Source of the DNA: Blastopirellula sediminis
Lineage (GTDB): Bacteria > Planctomycetota > Planctomycetia > Pirellulales > Pirellulaceae
DNA: 64,000 nt
Assembly: GCF_020966755.1 (NCBI RefSeq)
Contig: NZ_JAJKFT010000004.1
Coordinates: forward strand, 558,001 to 622,000
Direction of reading: 5' to 3'
Part shown: positions 8,312-17,951 of the stretch, in pieces
How positions within the stretch are numbered: the first letter of the stretch is position 1
Layout of the letters: each line of letters opens with the position of its first letter
The notes under the pieces: generated by a model
Database searches by the model: none
The model's input: only the letters and a program-made list of their open reading frames with translations
Told to the model about the DNA's origin: nothing
Made by a program: the position numbers and the translations under genes

Positions 8312-10318
8312 TTAGTACTCGTCGGTCGCGCCGGTTGCGGCGGTTCCTAGTCCGGACGAACCGGAATAGACTTGGCGAACCTTGCGTTCCACGACTTCCT
8401 GCTTCAGCTTGTCGATCGCTTCGGCGACTTTCATCGATCCCAGATCGCCGTCGATACGATCGCGCACGGCGACCGATTCGGTCTCCATTTCGCGTCCGCC
8501 GATGATGAACATGTAGGGGATCAAGCCGAGTTGCGCGTCGCGGATCTTGGCGCCAATCTTTTCCGGGCGATAGTCGCCGGTGACGCGGAAGCCGGCCTGT
8601 TTCAGTTCGGCTTCGACCTTGCGAGCGTACTCTTCAAACTTCTGGCTGACGACCAGCACGCGGATTTGTTCCGGAGCGAGCCAGAGCGGGAAGGCGCCGG
8701 CGAAGTGCTCGATCAACACGCCCATGAACCGTTCGAGCGAGCCGAACGGAGCGCGGTGAATCATCACCGGGCGATGCGGCTGGTTGTCGGCGCCGATGTA
8801 CTCGAGCGCAAAGCGTTCGGTGCTCGGCAGGTTGTAGTCGAGCTGCACGGTACCAAGCTGCCATTCGCGGCCGAGACAGTCGTTGACGACGAAGTCCGCC
8901 TTCGGACCGTAGAAGGCCGCTTCGCCCGCTTCGGCGACGGCGTCGATTCCCATGTTCTTGCAAACCGAGACGAGCGATTGCTCAGCCCGATCCCAGACTT
9001 TGGAATCGCCGACGTACTTGCCGCTGTCGGGATCACGGAAACCGAGACGGACGCGGTAGTCGGTCAGGCCGAGACTGTTCAGCACGTACTGAGTCATCTC
9101 AATGCACTTGCGGAATTCTTCTTCGACCTGCTCTTCCATGCAGAAGATGTGGGCGTCGTCCTGGCAGAAGCCGCGGACGCGGGTCATGCCGTTCAGTTCG
9201 CCCGATTGCTCGTAGCGATAGACGGTGCCGAATTCCGACAAGCGAATCGGCAGCTCGCGATAACTGCGGGGCCGATTCTTGTAGATCATGATGTGATGCG
9301 GGCAGTTCATCGGCTTCAGCAGATACTCTTCATCATCAGAGAGATGAATCGGCGGGAACTGGCTATCCTTGTAGTAAGGATAGTGCCCCGAGGTCTTGTA
9401 GAGGTCGACCTTGCCGATGTTGGGAGTGAAGACCGATTCGTATTCGTGCTTCTTCAGCTGTTCCGAAACGAAGTCGGTCAGCTGCTGACGAATAATGGCG
9501 CCTTTCGGCAGCCACAGGATCAAACCCTGACCGACCATCGGATTGATCGAGAAGAGCTCGAGCTGTTTGCCCAGCACGCGATGATCACGGCGTTTCGCTT
9601 CTTCCAACTTCTCCAGGTGAGCCGCGAGGTCTTCCTTGTTGAAGAAGGCGGTCGCATAGACGCGCTGGAGCTGCTTGTTATCGGAACTTCCCTTCCAATA
9701 GGCGCCGGCGACCGACAAGAGCTTGAAGGCGCCGATCGACTTCGGATTGGGAACGTGCGGGCCGCGACAAAGGTCAATGAATTCGCCCTGACGGTAGAAC
9801 GACAAGGTATCGTGCTCGGCCAGGCCGGTTTCGATATGCTCGATCTTGTACTTCTGATCGATATCCTTGACGACGGCGAGCGCCCCTTCGCGCGACTCTT
9901 CGATCCGCTCGAACGGCTCGTTCTCTTTGATGATCTTTTTCATCTCGGCTTCGATCGCCGGGAAATCTTCGGCGGTCAGCTTGTGCTCGAGATCAAAGTC
10001 GTAGTAGAAGCCCCCCTCGATGGTCGGGCCGAAGGCGAGCTGGACGCCGTCAAACAGACGCATGATGGCGCGGGCCATGATGTGAGCGCAACTATGCCGC
10101 ATCACGCCCAGCGCTTCTTCATTCTTGTTGGTGAGCAGCCGCAGATTGACCGAGCCTTCGGTCGGCAGCTTGGTATCGAAACCGACGGTTTGCCCGTCGA
10201 CTTGGGCCGCCAGAGTGGCCTTCGCAAGGCCTGCGCCGATATCGGCGGCGACGTCCATTGGGGTGACTTCGATGTCGTAAGTTTTTACGTTGCCGTCAGG
10301 GAGATGAACCTCGAGCAT
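8312..10318 (-). CDS. thrS: Threonyl-tRNA synthetase
   Basis: 668 residues, a full-length class II synthetase that charges tRNA-Thr. Visible domains in order: N-terminal TGS domain (residues 1-62), editing domain with the metal-type motif HSCAH near residue 75, catalytic core with class II motifs ([32 protein letters not shown]), the late motif 3 ([18 protein letters not shown]) and a C-terminal anticodon-binding domain. It ends in an atypical short Gly/Ala/Thr tail ([17 protein letters not shown]). The start ATG at 10318 fits family N termini. It appears monocistronic with its own terminator. Confidence 0.97.
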   Translation of the reverse strand: MLEVHLPDGNVKTYDIEVTPMDVAADIGAGLAKATLAAQVDGQTVGFDTKLPTEGSVNLRLLTNKNEEALGVMRHSCAHIMARAIMRLFDGVQLAFGPTIEGGFYYDFDLEHKLTAEDFPAIEAEMKKIIKENEPFERIEESREGALAVVKDIDQKYKIEHIETGLAEHDTLSFYRQGEFIDLCRGPHVPNPKSIGAFKLLSVAGAYWKGSSDNKQLQRVYATAFFNKEDLAAHLEKLEEAKRRDHRVLGKQLELFSINPMVGQGLILWLPKGAIIRQQLTDFVSEQLKKHEYESVFTPNIGKVDLYKTSGHYPYYKDSQFPPIHLSDDEEYLLKPMNCPHHIMIYKNRPRSYRELPIRLSEFGTVYRYEQSGELNGMTRVRGFCQDDAHIFCMEEQVEEEFRKCIEMTQYVLNSLGLTDYRVRLGFRDPDSGKYVGDSKVWDRAEQSLVSVCKNMGIDAVAEAGEAAFYGPKADFVVNDCLGREWQLGTVQLDYNLPSTERFALEYIGADNQPHRPVMIHRAPFGSLERFMGVLIEHFAGAFPLWLAPEQIRVLVVSQKFEEYARKVEAELKQAGFRVTGDYRPEKIGAKIRDAQLGLIPYMFIIGGREMETESVAVRDRIDGDLGSMKVAEAIDKLKQEVVERKVRQVYSGSSGLGTAATGATDEY

Positions 10319-10527
10319 GGACCTGTCATTCTTGAATAACGCGCGTCAGGCGTCGTCGGCCGGCGTCGAAACAAAGGACGTCTGAAAGCCGATGGCGCCG
10401 CAGTGCAGCAGTATAGAGATCTGAGGCGACCCCTCCTAGAGCGAGTAGATCGCGCAAGCCCCTAGAAGCGACCGTTTTACGCCGCTAGCAGGTGAAGAAA
10501 TTCCGCCGCAATTCGAGGGACCCGGCG

Positions 10528-13500
10528 TTAGAGGCCGGGGTTCGCGGCATAAGGACGGCGGCCGGTCGAATCTTCAATTCGGGGCAACATTTTCATCAAG
10601 CGTTCATGATCCGACAAAATCGCTTGATTTGCGGCCGGGTTGGGCGCCTCTTTTTGGCAACGCGCCGACTCTTCAAGCGTGGTCGCAATCTTGTACATCG
10701 TTGGGAACCCACACCCGCCGCTGGAGCCACGGAGACGATGCGCCAACAATTCGACCTTTTCCCAATCGGCGTCTTCGGCAGCCGCCAAGATGTCGGCCAG
10801 CGTCTCAGGCAGTCCATGGACGAAGAGATCAACCACCGGAGCGAGCATCTCGAGATCTGGGAGAACTTCGCTCGCCAGCGGAGAATCATTTTCCGTCGTC
10901 GCTTGATCGTTCTCCTTGGTGGCGGTCGAAGGGGAGGCGGCGTTCGAAGGCTCGATCGACGCTTCGCACGGATTCAAGTTGCGATGGATTGTCGCAAGCA
11001 ATTGTTCCAACTCCACCGGTTTGCTGATGTAGTCGCTGCACCCGGCCGCCAGGCAATCTTGGCGATCGGACGCCATCGCGTGGGCGGTCATGGCGATGAT
11101 CGGAACATCGCAACCGGTCGCACGGAGACGTTCGCTTGCCGCGTAACCGTCGAGCACCGGCATTTGCATGTCCATCAAGATCAAATCGAACAGTTGCGGA
11201 TCGAAGGTTTCCAGCGCCAGCTGACCGTTCTCGACGAACGTCAGCTTGAAGTCGAACGGCTTCAGCATCTTTTCGACCAGCAAGCGGTTGACCGGTCCGT
11301 CTTCGGCCACCAGAACCCGCACGTCGCGGAAAGTCTCCGGCGAGTAAGACGAATCGGCGCTGCCGGCGTCGTTGCGAAACCGATCTCGTGCGGAGACCAG
11401 ATCTTCGGTCGGCGCAGGGGCGGCGATATTCACGGCGAACGTCGTACCGACGCCGACCTGGCTTTGCACCGCGACGTCCCCTCCCAACAGTCGGGCGATT
11501 CGCCGGCAAATCGCCAGGCCGAGACCGGTTCCGCCGAAGCGGCGCGTGGTGGTGGTGTCGGCCTGGGTGAACGGGTCGAAAATGACGTCGAGTTTATCCT
11601 CCGGAATCCCGATACCCGTGTCGCTGATCTCGAATTTCAGCTCCTGACGCTTGGAGTTCCAACTAGCCTTAATCGACACGCGACCGAATTCGGTGAACTT
11701 GATCGCGTTGCCAATCAGGTTCGTCAGCAGTTGCCGCAGGCGAACCGAGTCGGTGACGATCTGATCCGGCACGTCGGTGCGCCAGGCATGTTCCAGCTGC
11801 AGACCTTTTTCGTCCGCTTTGACCTTCAAGATCGACACGACTTCGGCGACCACGCTGCGCGGATCGCACGGCAGCGATTCGGTCTCGAGTTTGCCGGCTT
11901 CGATCTTCGAAAGATCGAGCAGATCGTTGATCACGTCCAACAAGCTGCGGCCGCTGGTGCGGATGATGTTCAGGTATTCGTCTCGTTTCACAGGATCTTT
12001 CGCCGCTCCGCGGATGAGCAAATCGGTAAAGCCAAGCAAGCCGTTGAGCGGGGTCCGAATCTCATGACTCATGTTCGCCAGAAATTCGCTTTTCGCCGCA
12101 CTGGCGGCTTCGGCGGCGTCTTTGGCGCTGCGAAGATCTTCTTCGTACCGCTTCCGTTCGGTCACGTTGGTTTGCGTGGCGATAAACTGCGTCAGTTGCT
12201 GCTGTTCGTCAAATACTGGCTCAATTTCGAGCGCAATCCAGTACTTCTCACCCGATTTCGAATAGTTGACGATCTCGACGCTCACGCTCTCCTGCGCACG
12301 TAGTTTCTCGCCGACCAGCGCAATCATTTGCGGATCGGTTTCGGGGCCTTGGAGAATGGCGCCGGGCTTTCGGCCGACTACATCCGCCAACGTGTGCCCG
12401 GTCAATTGGGTAAACGCGTCGTTGACCCATTCGATTCGACCGAAGGGGTCAGCGATGATGACCGACTGCCGGGCCTTGGCGGCGACGAGCGAGAGCTTAG
12501 AAATCTCGCGATGCGATTTCTCGAGCGCCTCGCGGGCTCGACGTTCTTCGCGAATGTCCTCAATCACGCAAATAAAGTATTCCTCGTCACGCACGACCGA
12601 GATGGTCAGGCGAACCCAGATCGGCTCGCCATGTCGGCCGACGTACCGTTTTTCGAAGCACGTCTCTTCAAAGTCGCCCTTGAGGAAGCCTTGCAGTTTC
12701 GCGTCGTCCAGATCCTTGTCGTCAGGATGAGAGACGTCGGCGAAAGTCATCCGCTGCAATTCCTGCTCGGTGTAGTCGAGCATGTCGCAGATGCGTTTGT
12801 TGGCTCGCAACCAATAGCCGTCAAAGCCGATGTGCGAGACGCCGACCGCCGCGTATTCAAACGTCGCGCGGAAGCGAGCTTCGTTATGTTCGGCGAACCG
12901 TTTGGCGATCGCTAAACGCTCCATCGCTAGTTCCGTCTCGGTCGTTTGAACGGCGAGCGCACGAACTTCGGCCAGCCCCTGACGAATGGTGATAATGAGG
13001 AAGAGGTCTTCAAACAACACCCAGCCGCTATGTTCGAGCCAACGCCAGGGACCGGCGGTAGCGATGCCGAAGATGCTCTCCGGCCAGAAGAGTCCTCGTA
13101 TTAGGTGGTCCAGCGCCACGATCAAGGTCGCGGGAATCAAGATGCGAATGTCGCGATAGGCGGCGAGAAACGCAAGCGAACCGAAAACGTAAAAGTGAGT
13201 TTCGATTCGGCCGCCGGTTAAATGAATCAGGATCGACACGAAGAACATTTGGCTGCACGCGACGACCATCCGCGTGCTGAATTTGCCAGGTCGATAAATC
13301 GCCAAAGCGCAGGGGAAAAGGCAGCATACGCCGCCACCCAGGATCGCCAACCAGACGTGCGGATGAATGTAGCTCGACTGTCCTGCCCACGCAGTTGGAG
13401 AAATGAAGATCGTCGCCAGGATCCCGCAGATCCATTGAAACGGCATCAAGACGGCGAACAGGCGATCGGTATTGCGATGATTCGTCGACGTCAGCACTTC

Positions 13501-13569
13501 GAAGCGACGCCGCACCGCCGCTTCAAACGCCGATGCGTTTACCGAGTTGCGAAGTTCTGCGGTAGACAT
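10528..13569 (-). CDS. Membrane-bound hybrid sensor histidine kinase
   Basis: 1013 residues from the ATG at 13569. Order of parts: a five- to six-helix membrane sensor at about residues 40-215 with a conserved motif HFYVFGSLAFLAAYRD, PAS/PAC domain 1 at about 235-345, PAS/PAC domain 2 at about 365-485, HisKA with phospho-His in MSHEIRTPLNG, ATPase with N box (NLIGNAIKF), G1 (DTGIGIPEDK) and G2 (GGTGLGLAI), a receiver domain (LILMDMQMPVLDG, then ISKPVELEQL) and a C-terminal HPt domain (LLAHRLRGSSGGCGF). This is a complete internal phosphorelay. It follows the thioredoxin-fold gene by 8 bases. Confidence 0.95.
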   Translation of the reverse strand: MSTAELRNSVNASAFEAAVRRRFEVLTSTNHRNTDRLFAVLMPFQWICGILATIFISPTAWAGQSSYIHPHVWLAILGGGVCCLFPCALAIYRPGKFSTRMVVACSQMFFVSILIHLTGGRIETHFYVFGSLAFLAAYRDIRILIPATLIVALDHLIRGLFWPESIFGIATAGPWRWLEHSGWVLFEDLFLIITIRQGLAEVRALAVQTTETELAMERLAIAKRFAEHNEARFRATFEYAAVGVSHIGFDGYWLRANKRICDMLDYTEQELQRMTFADVSHPDDKDLDDAKLQGFLKGDFEETCFEKRYVGRHGEPIWVRLTISVVRDEEYFICVIEDIREERRAREALEKSHREISKLSLVAAKARQSVIIADPFGRIEWVNDAFTQLTGHTLADVVGRKPGAILQGPETDPQMIALVGEKLRAQESVSVEIVNYSKSGEKYWIALEIEPVFDEQQQLTQFIATQTNVTERKRYEEDLRSAKDAAEAASAAKSEFLANMSHEIRTPLNGLLGFTDLLIRGAAKDPVKRDEYLNIIRTSGRSLLDVINDLLDLSKIEAGKLETESLPCDPRSVVAEVVSILKVKADEKGLQLEHAWRTDVPDQIVTDSVRLRQLLTNLIGNAIKFTEFGRVSIKASWNSKRQELKFEISDTGIGIPEDKLDVIFDPFTQADTTTTRRFGGTGLGLAICRRIARLLGGDVAVQSQVGVGTTFAVNIAAPAPTEDLVSARDRFRNDAGSADSSYSPETFRDVRVLVAEDGPVNRLLVEKMLKPFDFKLTFVENGQLALETFDPQLFDLILMDMQMPVLDGYAASERLRATGCDVPIIAMTAHAMASDRQDCLAAGCSDYISKPVELEQLLATIHRNLNPCEASIEPSNAASPSTATKENDQATTENDSPLASEVLPDLEMLAPVVDLFVHGLPETLADILAAAEDADWEKVELLAHRLRGSSGGCGFPTMYKIATTLEESARCQKEAPNPAANQAILSDHERLMKMLPRIEDSTGRRPYAANPGL

Positions 13570-13577
13570 CCTGGCCC

Positions 13578-14267
13578 CTATCGTGGCGACATGTGTAGTA
13601 CGGAGGAAGAAACGGAATTGCCAGACCCTTCGATTGGGCAAGTTTCATCAGGCAGGCAAAGGCGGCAGCCGAAAACCGGAAGCGTCGCGGCCTCTTCAGG
13701 CTCCGCGTGATTTCCGGCCAAAGCTTCGGTCAGCGAGACGCGACCCAAGTTGATTCCTTCGTGACCTCGCGACTGGGTAACGCCTCCGGAGTAAAGCAAG
13801 TCGCCGGACGGCGCGAACGCCATCACGTGTCCGCTGGAAGCGGCGCCGAACTTCTGCGACTCGCGTCCGCCGACGTCGAACAGGACGCTCGCGCCGGGGA
13901 GGCTTTCGCTTTGAGCGATCGTTTTGGTATCCGTCCACTTGGCGTCGTATTGCTCCGGCACGGTCGCGATCACCAGCACGCTGGGGCGAAGCTCGGCCGG
14001 CGTCGCCGCAATCGCTTGTTCCAATTCAGTGAGCGAGGCGACGGAACAGGGGCACCGAGGGTGCAAGAATAGCAGGACCGTGGGGCGGTCAGGGGCCAAA
14101 GTGAGGTCGGCCTCCTGCGGCCAGGCGTCGATCGGCCGATGCTCGGCGTCGATCTGAAACGAATAGGCGGTCATGCTCCACCAGACCATGCAGATCGCAA
14201 CGGCCCAGCCAAGGACAAACGTGGATACTGGCCATTTCCAACGTGGCGAATTGGATTTCACGCTCAT
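13578..14267 (-). CDS. Membrane-anchored thioredoxin-fold protein
   Basis: 229 residues. One N-terminal membrane helix (VSTFVLGWAVAICMVWWSM) anchors a thioredoxin-like domain. After a beta strand (PTVLLFLHPRCPCSVASL) comes a CPC motif where thioredoxins have CxxC, then typical thioredoxin-fold elements (VLFDVGGRESQKFGA, HVMAFAPSGDLLYSGGV). The C-terminal tail has another pair, CRLC, plus DETC. Proteins of this kind are known from myxobacteria and planctomycetes as RedB-like. The ATG overlaps the stop of the HD-GYP gene (ATGA), so it is translationally coupled. The context suggests redox input into signalling, which is inference. Confidence 0.75.
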   Translation of the reverse strand: MSVKSNSPRWKWPVSTFVLGWAVAICMVWWSMTAYSFQIDAEHRPIDAWPQEADLTLAPDRPTVLLFLHPRCPCSVASLTELEQAIAATPAELRPSVLVIATVPEQYDAKWTDTKTIAQSESLPGASVLFDVGGRESQKFGAASSGHVMAFAPSGDLLYSGGVTQSRGHEGINLGRVSLTEALAGNHAEPEEAATLPVFGCRLCLPDETCPIEGSGNSVSSSVLHMSPR

Positions 14268-15532
14268 CGCAAATCATCTCGCAGTAATTCGGCGATCCAC
14301 AATACTTCCGGCATCGCTTCGTCGAAGGCGTCGACCATATCGGGATCGAAATGTTTCCCCCGCTGCTCACGAATCATCTCGAAGCACTTCAGCGGGGGAA
14401 TCGGCTCTTTGTAGGGGCGTTTGCTCGTCAACGCATCGAAGACGTCGGCGACGGCGACGACGCGCGCTTCGACCGGGATGTCGGTACCGGCCAGGCCATG
14501 CGGATAGCCGGCGCCGTCCCACCGTTCGTGATGGCTCATCGCAATCCGCGAAGCGACGCGGAGCAGATCGGCGTTGGCCTGACCGGTCGTTCCGGTCGTG
14601 AGATCCGCAATCACGAAGCCCCACTTCTTTTCGGGTTCGACGATCGACTGGCCCCATTCTGTGTGACGCTGCATCAGGTCTCGTTCGTCTTGCGTCAGGC
14701 TTCCCGGCTTGTGCAGAATCGAGTCAGGAACCGCCACCTTGCCGATGTCATGCAATGGCGCCGCGGTCTGAATGATGCGAACGAGTTCCGCCGGCAGTCC
14801 GGCGTTGCGTGCGATCAAGCCGGCGTAACGCGCCACGCGCAGGTTATGGTTGCCGGTCAGCTCGTCGCGAAACTCCGCCGCCCGCGCGAGACAGGCGATG
14901 ATCAACCCTTGCGTCCGTTCCAACTCTTGCGTCCGCTGTTGGACGAGAAGTTCCAGGTGTTGGTTTTGATCGCGGAGCCAGCCTTTGAAATGTTCGGCGC
15001 TGAGGACGTTGCGGATACGGGGAATCAGTTCTTCGGCCAGGATCGGCTTTTGCAGAAAATCGGCGGCGCCCAGTTCCAACGCTTCGCGGCGATGGCAAAC
15101 GTCGGACGAAGCGGTCAGCAAAATCACCGGCGCGAGGAGTTGGTTGTGCGACGAAGCTAGTTGTTTCAAGAAGCCCAAGCCGTCCAAGTGGGGCATCATG
15201 AGATCAAGCAGGATGAGATCCGGCGGATCTTTGCGCACTACTTCTAGCGCCAGTCGCGGGTCGGAATAAAACTCGAGCCGCTCGAATCCTTCGTTGCGCA
15301 GATAGGCCTCGGCGAGCGCAAGGTTAATCGGCTCGTCATCAATGGCGATGATTCGTTTCTGTCGCAACTCGCGGTCGCTGAACTGCAGATTGCTCGGCAC
15401 GCTTTGGGATTCCGGCGCTTCCCCTTGTCGTTGCATCGACGGAGGCAAGCCTACCGAAGCGTTCTCAAGTCCAGATAGTATCGATTCCATATTCCAATCA
15501 ACTTGATCGAGAGTCGAAAACGCGTCTCGCAT
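14264..15532 (-). CDS. Response regulator with HD-GYP phosphodiesterase domain
   Basis: 422 residues from the ATG at 15532, which has GAGGAG 9 bases upstream; an upstream GTG at 15562 has no such site. The receiver domain spans about residues 58-178 with phospho-acceptor Asp in LILLDLMMPHLDG and Lys in FLQKPILAEE. A coiled linker (QHLELLVQQRTQELERTQGL) leads to the HD-GYP domain: metal ligands in LHDIGKVAVPDSILHKPG and the signature HHERWDGAGYP. HD-GYP proteins hydrolyse cyclic di-GMP to pGpG/GMP. The gene heads an operon with the thioredoxin-fold protein and hybrid kinase. Confidence 0.93.
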   Translation of the reverse strand: MRDAFSTLDQVDWNMESILSGLENASVGLPPSMQRQGEAPESQSVPSNLQFSDRELRQKRIIAIDDEPINLALAEAYLRNEGFERLEFYSDPRLALEVVRKDPPDLILLDLMMPHLDGLGFLKQLASSHNQLLAPVILLTASSDVCHRREALELGAADFLQKPILAEELIPRIRNVLSAEHFKGWLRDQNQHLELLVQQRTQELERTQGLIIACLARAAEFRDELTGNHNLRVARYAGLIARNAGLPAELVRIIQTAAPLHDIGKVAVPDSILHKPGSLTQDERDLMQRHTEWGQSIVEPEKKWGFVIADLTTGTTGQANADLLRVASRIAMSHHERWDGAGYPHGLAGTDIPVEARVVAVADVFDALTSKRPYKEPIPPLKCFEMIREQRGKHFDPDMVDAFDEAMPEVLWIAELLRDDLR

Positions 15533-15764
15533 GGGCGCACGCTCCTCAAGGGAGACCGGCACGATTTGCCAGTTTGGCGCATTTCTATCCTGTCGAAGCG
15601 TAGCTCACCCCTTACGAGAGGCCGTTATCCAGAGAGTAGGACGTAAGTTAGGTGACGCTTCCTGTCCCGCGGACAAGCGCACGGGGGATGTGGAAACGCG
15701 AAACCGCTTGATGCGGTCGTAGCGAGTATTCCGGCGAGAGCGGGGGGGAGGGGACAAGAAAAAA

Positions 15765-15797
15765 CGCGGCCGTCGCAGGTAGGCTACGACGGCCGCG
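15765..15797 (-). terminator. Orphan intrinsic terminator
   Basis: An 11-base perfect stem (15765-15775 with 15787-15797) followed on the minus strand by six T. No annotated gene ends here: the nearest upstream minus-strand gene already has a terminator at 16161-16188. It therefore hints at a short transcript between the two. Confidence 0.8.
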
Positions 15798-16160
15798 CGT
15801 TTAGATAAGTTGTCTCTAGGTGTGCGGTGGGGGAAGGGAAGGAGTCGCGAAGAGCCGTTGAATCGAGTGGGTTAACCCCTGGGATGTTCTCCGCTTGGCG
15901 GCAGCGTCAGAACGAGTGGAGTTGGCATGTGCTAAGTGCAAGCATCGCGCCGAAATGGCCGCGCGCGACGAAAAGCCCATTTCGAGTTGGATAAGTACAA
16001 ATTGACCCATTCTGGGCCCGTTTCGGGAGGCGACTTGCCTATTCGTCAGGCAGGGCGCGTTGGCTTTGCGCGCGGCGTCGCTAGTCAAGCGAGAGAAGCG
16101 ATAATTCTCGGCTTCTTTGTCTCTCCTCCGGATGGGAGCCGCATGGCGCCCGCGCATAAA
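15798..16160 (-). other. Gene-free stretch bounded by two minus-strand terminators
   Basis: About 360 bases with a strong terminator at each end, both oriented for minus-strand transcription. A 113-codon frame exists at 15816-16157, but its product is rich in Arg, Ala and Ser without any domain-like text, so I do not call it a gene. The bases from 15533 to 15757 upstream of the HD-GYP operon show no gene and should hold its promoter. Confidence 0.3.
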
Positions 16161-16188
16161 AAAACGCCGCCCAATTGGACGGCGTTTT
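16161..16188 (-). terminator. Intrinsic terminator after DUF1559/lipoprotein pair 1
   Basis: Arms 16161-16169 and 16180-16188 (aaaacgccg / cggcgtttt) with further CC/GG pairing inside, followed on the minus strand by a long T run. It lies 18 bases past the lipoprotein stop. Confidence 0.88.
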
Positions 16189-16205
16189 CAAGTTGGCAAT
16201 TTCGG

Positions 16206-16622
16206 CTACTTCCGCTTTTTCTCATCGACCAGGTCGAAGTCAAACCGGTTTGCGCCGGGCTGAACTTGCGCGGTCAGCGTCGTTTCGGCGTGATACTTCT
16301 TCGGAAGGAACTCGCGAATGAATTTCGTTTCGCCAGTGTTCTGATCCTCGATCATGTTTTCGGTCGTGATCGCCACGCTGTTGGCGCCGACCAGCGCGCC
16401 CCAGGGCTCGCCCATGAAATACAAGGTGTATTCCCCATCGGCGTCCGTCGCGCCGTAGGAGGGACGTCCGACTTCCGGCTGAAAGCGAACTTTGGCGTTC
16501 TGTAGCGGTTTCCCGTTCAGCGTCACTTTGCCTTGCACCTCGCCGAAGTCAAGATCAGGCTTGTTGCTATAGCAACCGACGACTGCGACGATGGCCAGCA
16601 AGGCCGCATATCTAATCGCCAT
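16206..16622 (-). CDS. Small lipoprotein, carboxypeptidase-regulatory-like (pair 1)
   Basis: 138 residues from the ATG at 16622, with AAGGAG 9 bases upstream. The signal peptide MAIRYAALLAIVAVV leads to a lipobox VVGC. The mature protein is one beta-sandwich of the transthyretin/carboxypeptidase-regulatory type: VQGKVTLNGKPLQNAKVRF, then GATDADGEYTLYF. It ends in the family trait NRFDFDLV. It lies 49 bases downstream of a DUF1559 gene, an arrangement repeated four times in this window. It likely acts at the cell surface with the prepilin-like partner. The substrate is unknown. Confidence 0.8.
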   Translation of the reverse strand: MAIRYAALLAIVAVVGCYSNKPDLDFGEVQGKVTLNGKPLQNAKVRFQPEVGRPSYGATDADGEYTLYFMGEPWGALVGANSVAITTENMIEDQNTGETKFIREFLPKKYHAETTLTAQVQPGANRFDFDLVDEKKRK

Positions 16623-16671
16623 CAGACCATTCTCCTTGATGAACGTTTCGTGGTTCGGTTCGGTGTGACGA

Positions 16672-17601
16672 TTAGTACTGGCCCAGAACGGCGCCATCGT
16701 GGCGATTCGACAAATTGCGGTAGGTCGTCATGTCGATCGTCTGGCTGAGGAAATGAACGCTGCCGTCGACGAAGGCGAACTGCGCTCCGCCGGGATGATT
16801 GCTGCGGAACCAGTGCTGGTACTGCCAGTCGGTGATGCCGGCGATATACGGTTCATTCATCGGGAAACCGGTGCAACCGGCGATTTCGAGCGAGCCGCGA
16901 TAGCCGCTGTCATCTTCTTCGCCGTGCGTGGTCCCGGCCCATTGCGTGCTGTTTTCCTGGGTTGTGCGCGGCATGCTCTGGGTTCGTTCGCCCACGGCCA
17001 TCGTGTTCGAAGTTCCGTCGACGACGTCGCGGAAGAGGAAGCCCTTTACACGGTCCGAGAAAATGCCGGAAGCGCTGGCCGTGGGGCCTTGGTCGTAGTA
17101 GTAGACGCGGGGGCCGTGGCCGTTGACGCCGGGATAGCTCGAACGACCAAGGCGAACGCCGGCGACTGAACGGGCGGTGACGTCCGCCGAGGCAGTATCC
17201 GAAGGACAGAGAAAGGCCGGCAAAGCGCGACCTAGCACGGCGGCGCCAGCGGTGGTTTGAGCCGACTGCGTCAGCGACAATTTGCCAACTTGCAGCGTGT
17301 CATGTTCGTTACCGAGTTCGAGCATCGGGAGCAGCAACGCGCTCCAAGCCCAAGCCGGATTGACGTCGTTGGGCGAGTCGCCCGATTTGACGATCATCGG
17401 CGGCAACGAACCGAACGTGTCGTGATAGTTGTGAAGTCCGAGCCCGATCTGTTTCAGATTGTTCGAGCACGACATGCGGCGAGCCGCTTCGCGGGCTTGT
17501 TGCACCGCCGGAAGCAACAGGGCGATCAACACCCCGATGATGGCGATCACCACCAACAGCTCCACCAGCGTAAACGCCGTTCTGCGAGAAACGTTCGTCA
17601 T
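16672..17601 (-). CDS. DUF1559 prepilin-like protein (pair 1)
   Basis: 309 residues from the ATG at 17601. The N terminus is a type IV prepilin-like methylation site and helix: [17 protein letters not shown], followed by [17 protein letters not shown]. The H-x9-DG family block is present near the C terminus (FRSNHPGGAQFAFVDGSVHF), and the protein ends RHDGAVLGQY. Planctomycetes carry dozens of such proteins, thought to be exported pseudopilins, but their role is not established. This copy has 15 or so residues less than copy 4. It is co-oriented with a small lipoprotein directly downstream. Confidence 0.9.
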   Translation of the reverse strand: MTNVSRRTAFTLVELLVVIAIIGVLIALLLPAVQQAREAARRMSCSNNLKQIGLGLHNYHDTFGSLPPMIVKSGDSPNDVNPAWAWSALLLPMLELGNEHDTLQVGKLSLTQSAQTTAGAAVLGRALPAFLCPSDTASADVTARSVAGVRLGRSSYPGVNGHGPRVYYYDQGPTASASGIFSDRVKGFLFRDVVDGTSNTMAVGERTQSMPRTTQENSTQWAGTTHGEEDDSGYRGSLEIAGCTGFPMNEPYIAGITDWQYQHWFRSNHPGGAQFAFVDGSVHFLSQTIDMTTYRNLSNRHDGAVLGQY

Positions 17602-17715
17602 CGCGAAAACCTTTGCAAAGTAGAAAACGAAAGAGAATGAAAGATTACTGAATAATAGCAATGCGCGTGCCTTCTTGTGCCTGCGGTATGTTGCGCATTG
17701 AAGGCGGTTTTGTGC

Positions 17716-17805
17716 GCCGCAAATCCCTTTGCGGCAATTTGTTGTGCAAGTCGAAGTTCGCTTGCCGCTTCATTAAGCAAGTAACCATTCTGAAGCCGAA
17801 TGGTT
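17716..17805. promoter_or_regulatory. Two palindromes upstream of DUF1559 gene 1
   Basis: GCCGCAAA-tccc-TTTGCGGC at 17716-17735 and AACCATTC-n7-GAATGGTT at 17783-17805, both perfect 8-base arms. They lie 115-205 bases upstream of the start at 17601 in an otherwise empty region. They could be operators or short hairpins. Nothing in the window tells which regulator would bind. Confidence 0.35.
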
Positions 17806-17890
17806 TCCGCTGCTTTTGAGGGTATTGAGTAAGAAACCGTGAGGCATCGCGGCGGATCGATCGCCCAGCATTTTGGGGACGCGCATGAAA

Positions 17891-17919
17891 AAGTCGTCAC
17901 CCGAAGTGGGGGACGACTT
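17891..17919 (-). terminator. Intrinsic terminator after lipoprotein 2
   Basis: Arms aagtcgtc (17891-17898) and gacgactt (17912-17919) with inner ccc/ggg pairing, followed on the minus strand by five T. It lies 33 bases after the stop of lipoprotein 2. Confidence 0.85.
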
Positions 17920-17951
17920 GAGCGTGTCGGCGGAAATGCGAGTCGACGAGC

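Noticed and set aside
8372-10339. Plus-strand open frame of 655 codons opposite thrS
   Set aside because: Covers a full-length, motif-complete threonyl-tRNA synthetase on the other strand; composition fits an antisense shadow.
10492-12303. Plus-strand open frame of 603 codons opposite the hybrid kinase
   Set aside because: Antisense shadow of kinase, ATPase and receiver motifs.
15816-16157. Minus-strand 113-codon frame between two terminators
   Set aside because: Composition (Arg, Ser, Ala, no hydrophobic core) does not suggest a protein. The stretch is reported as a possible noncoding transcript instead.
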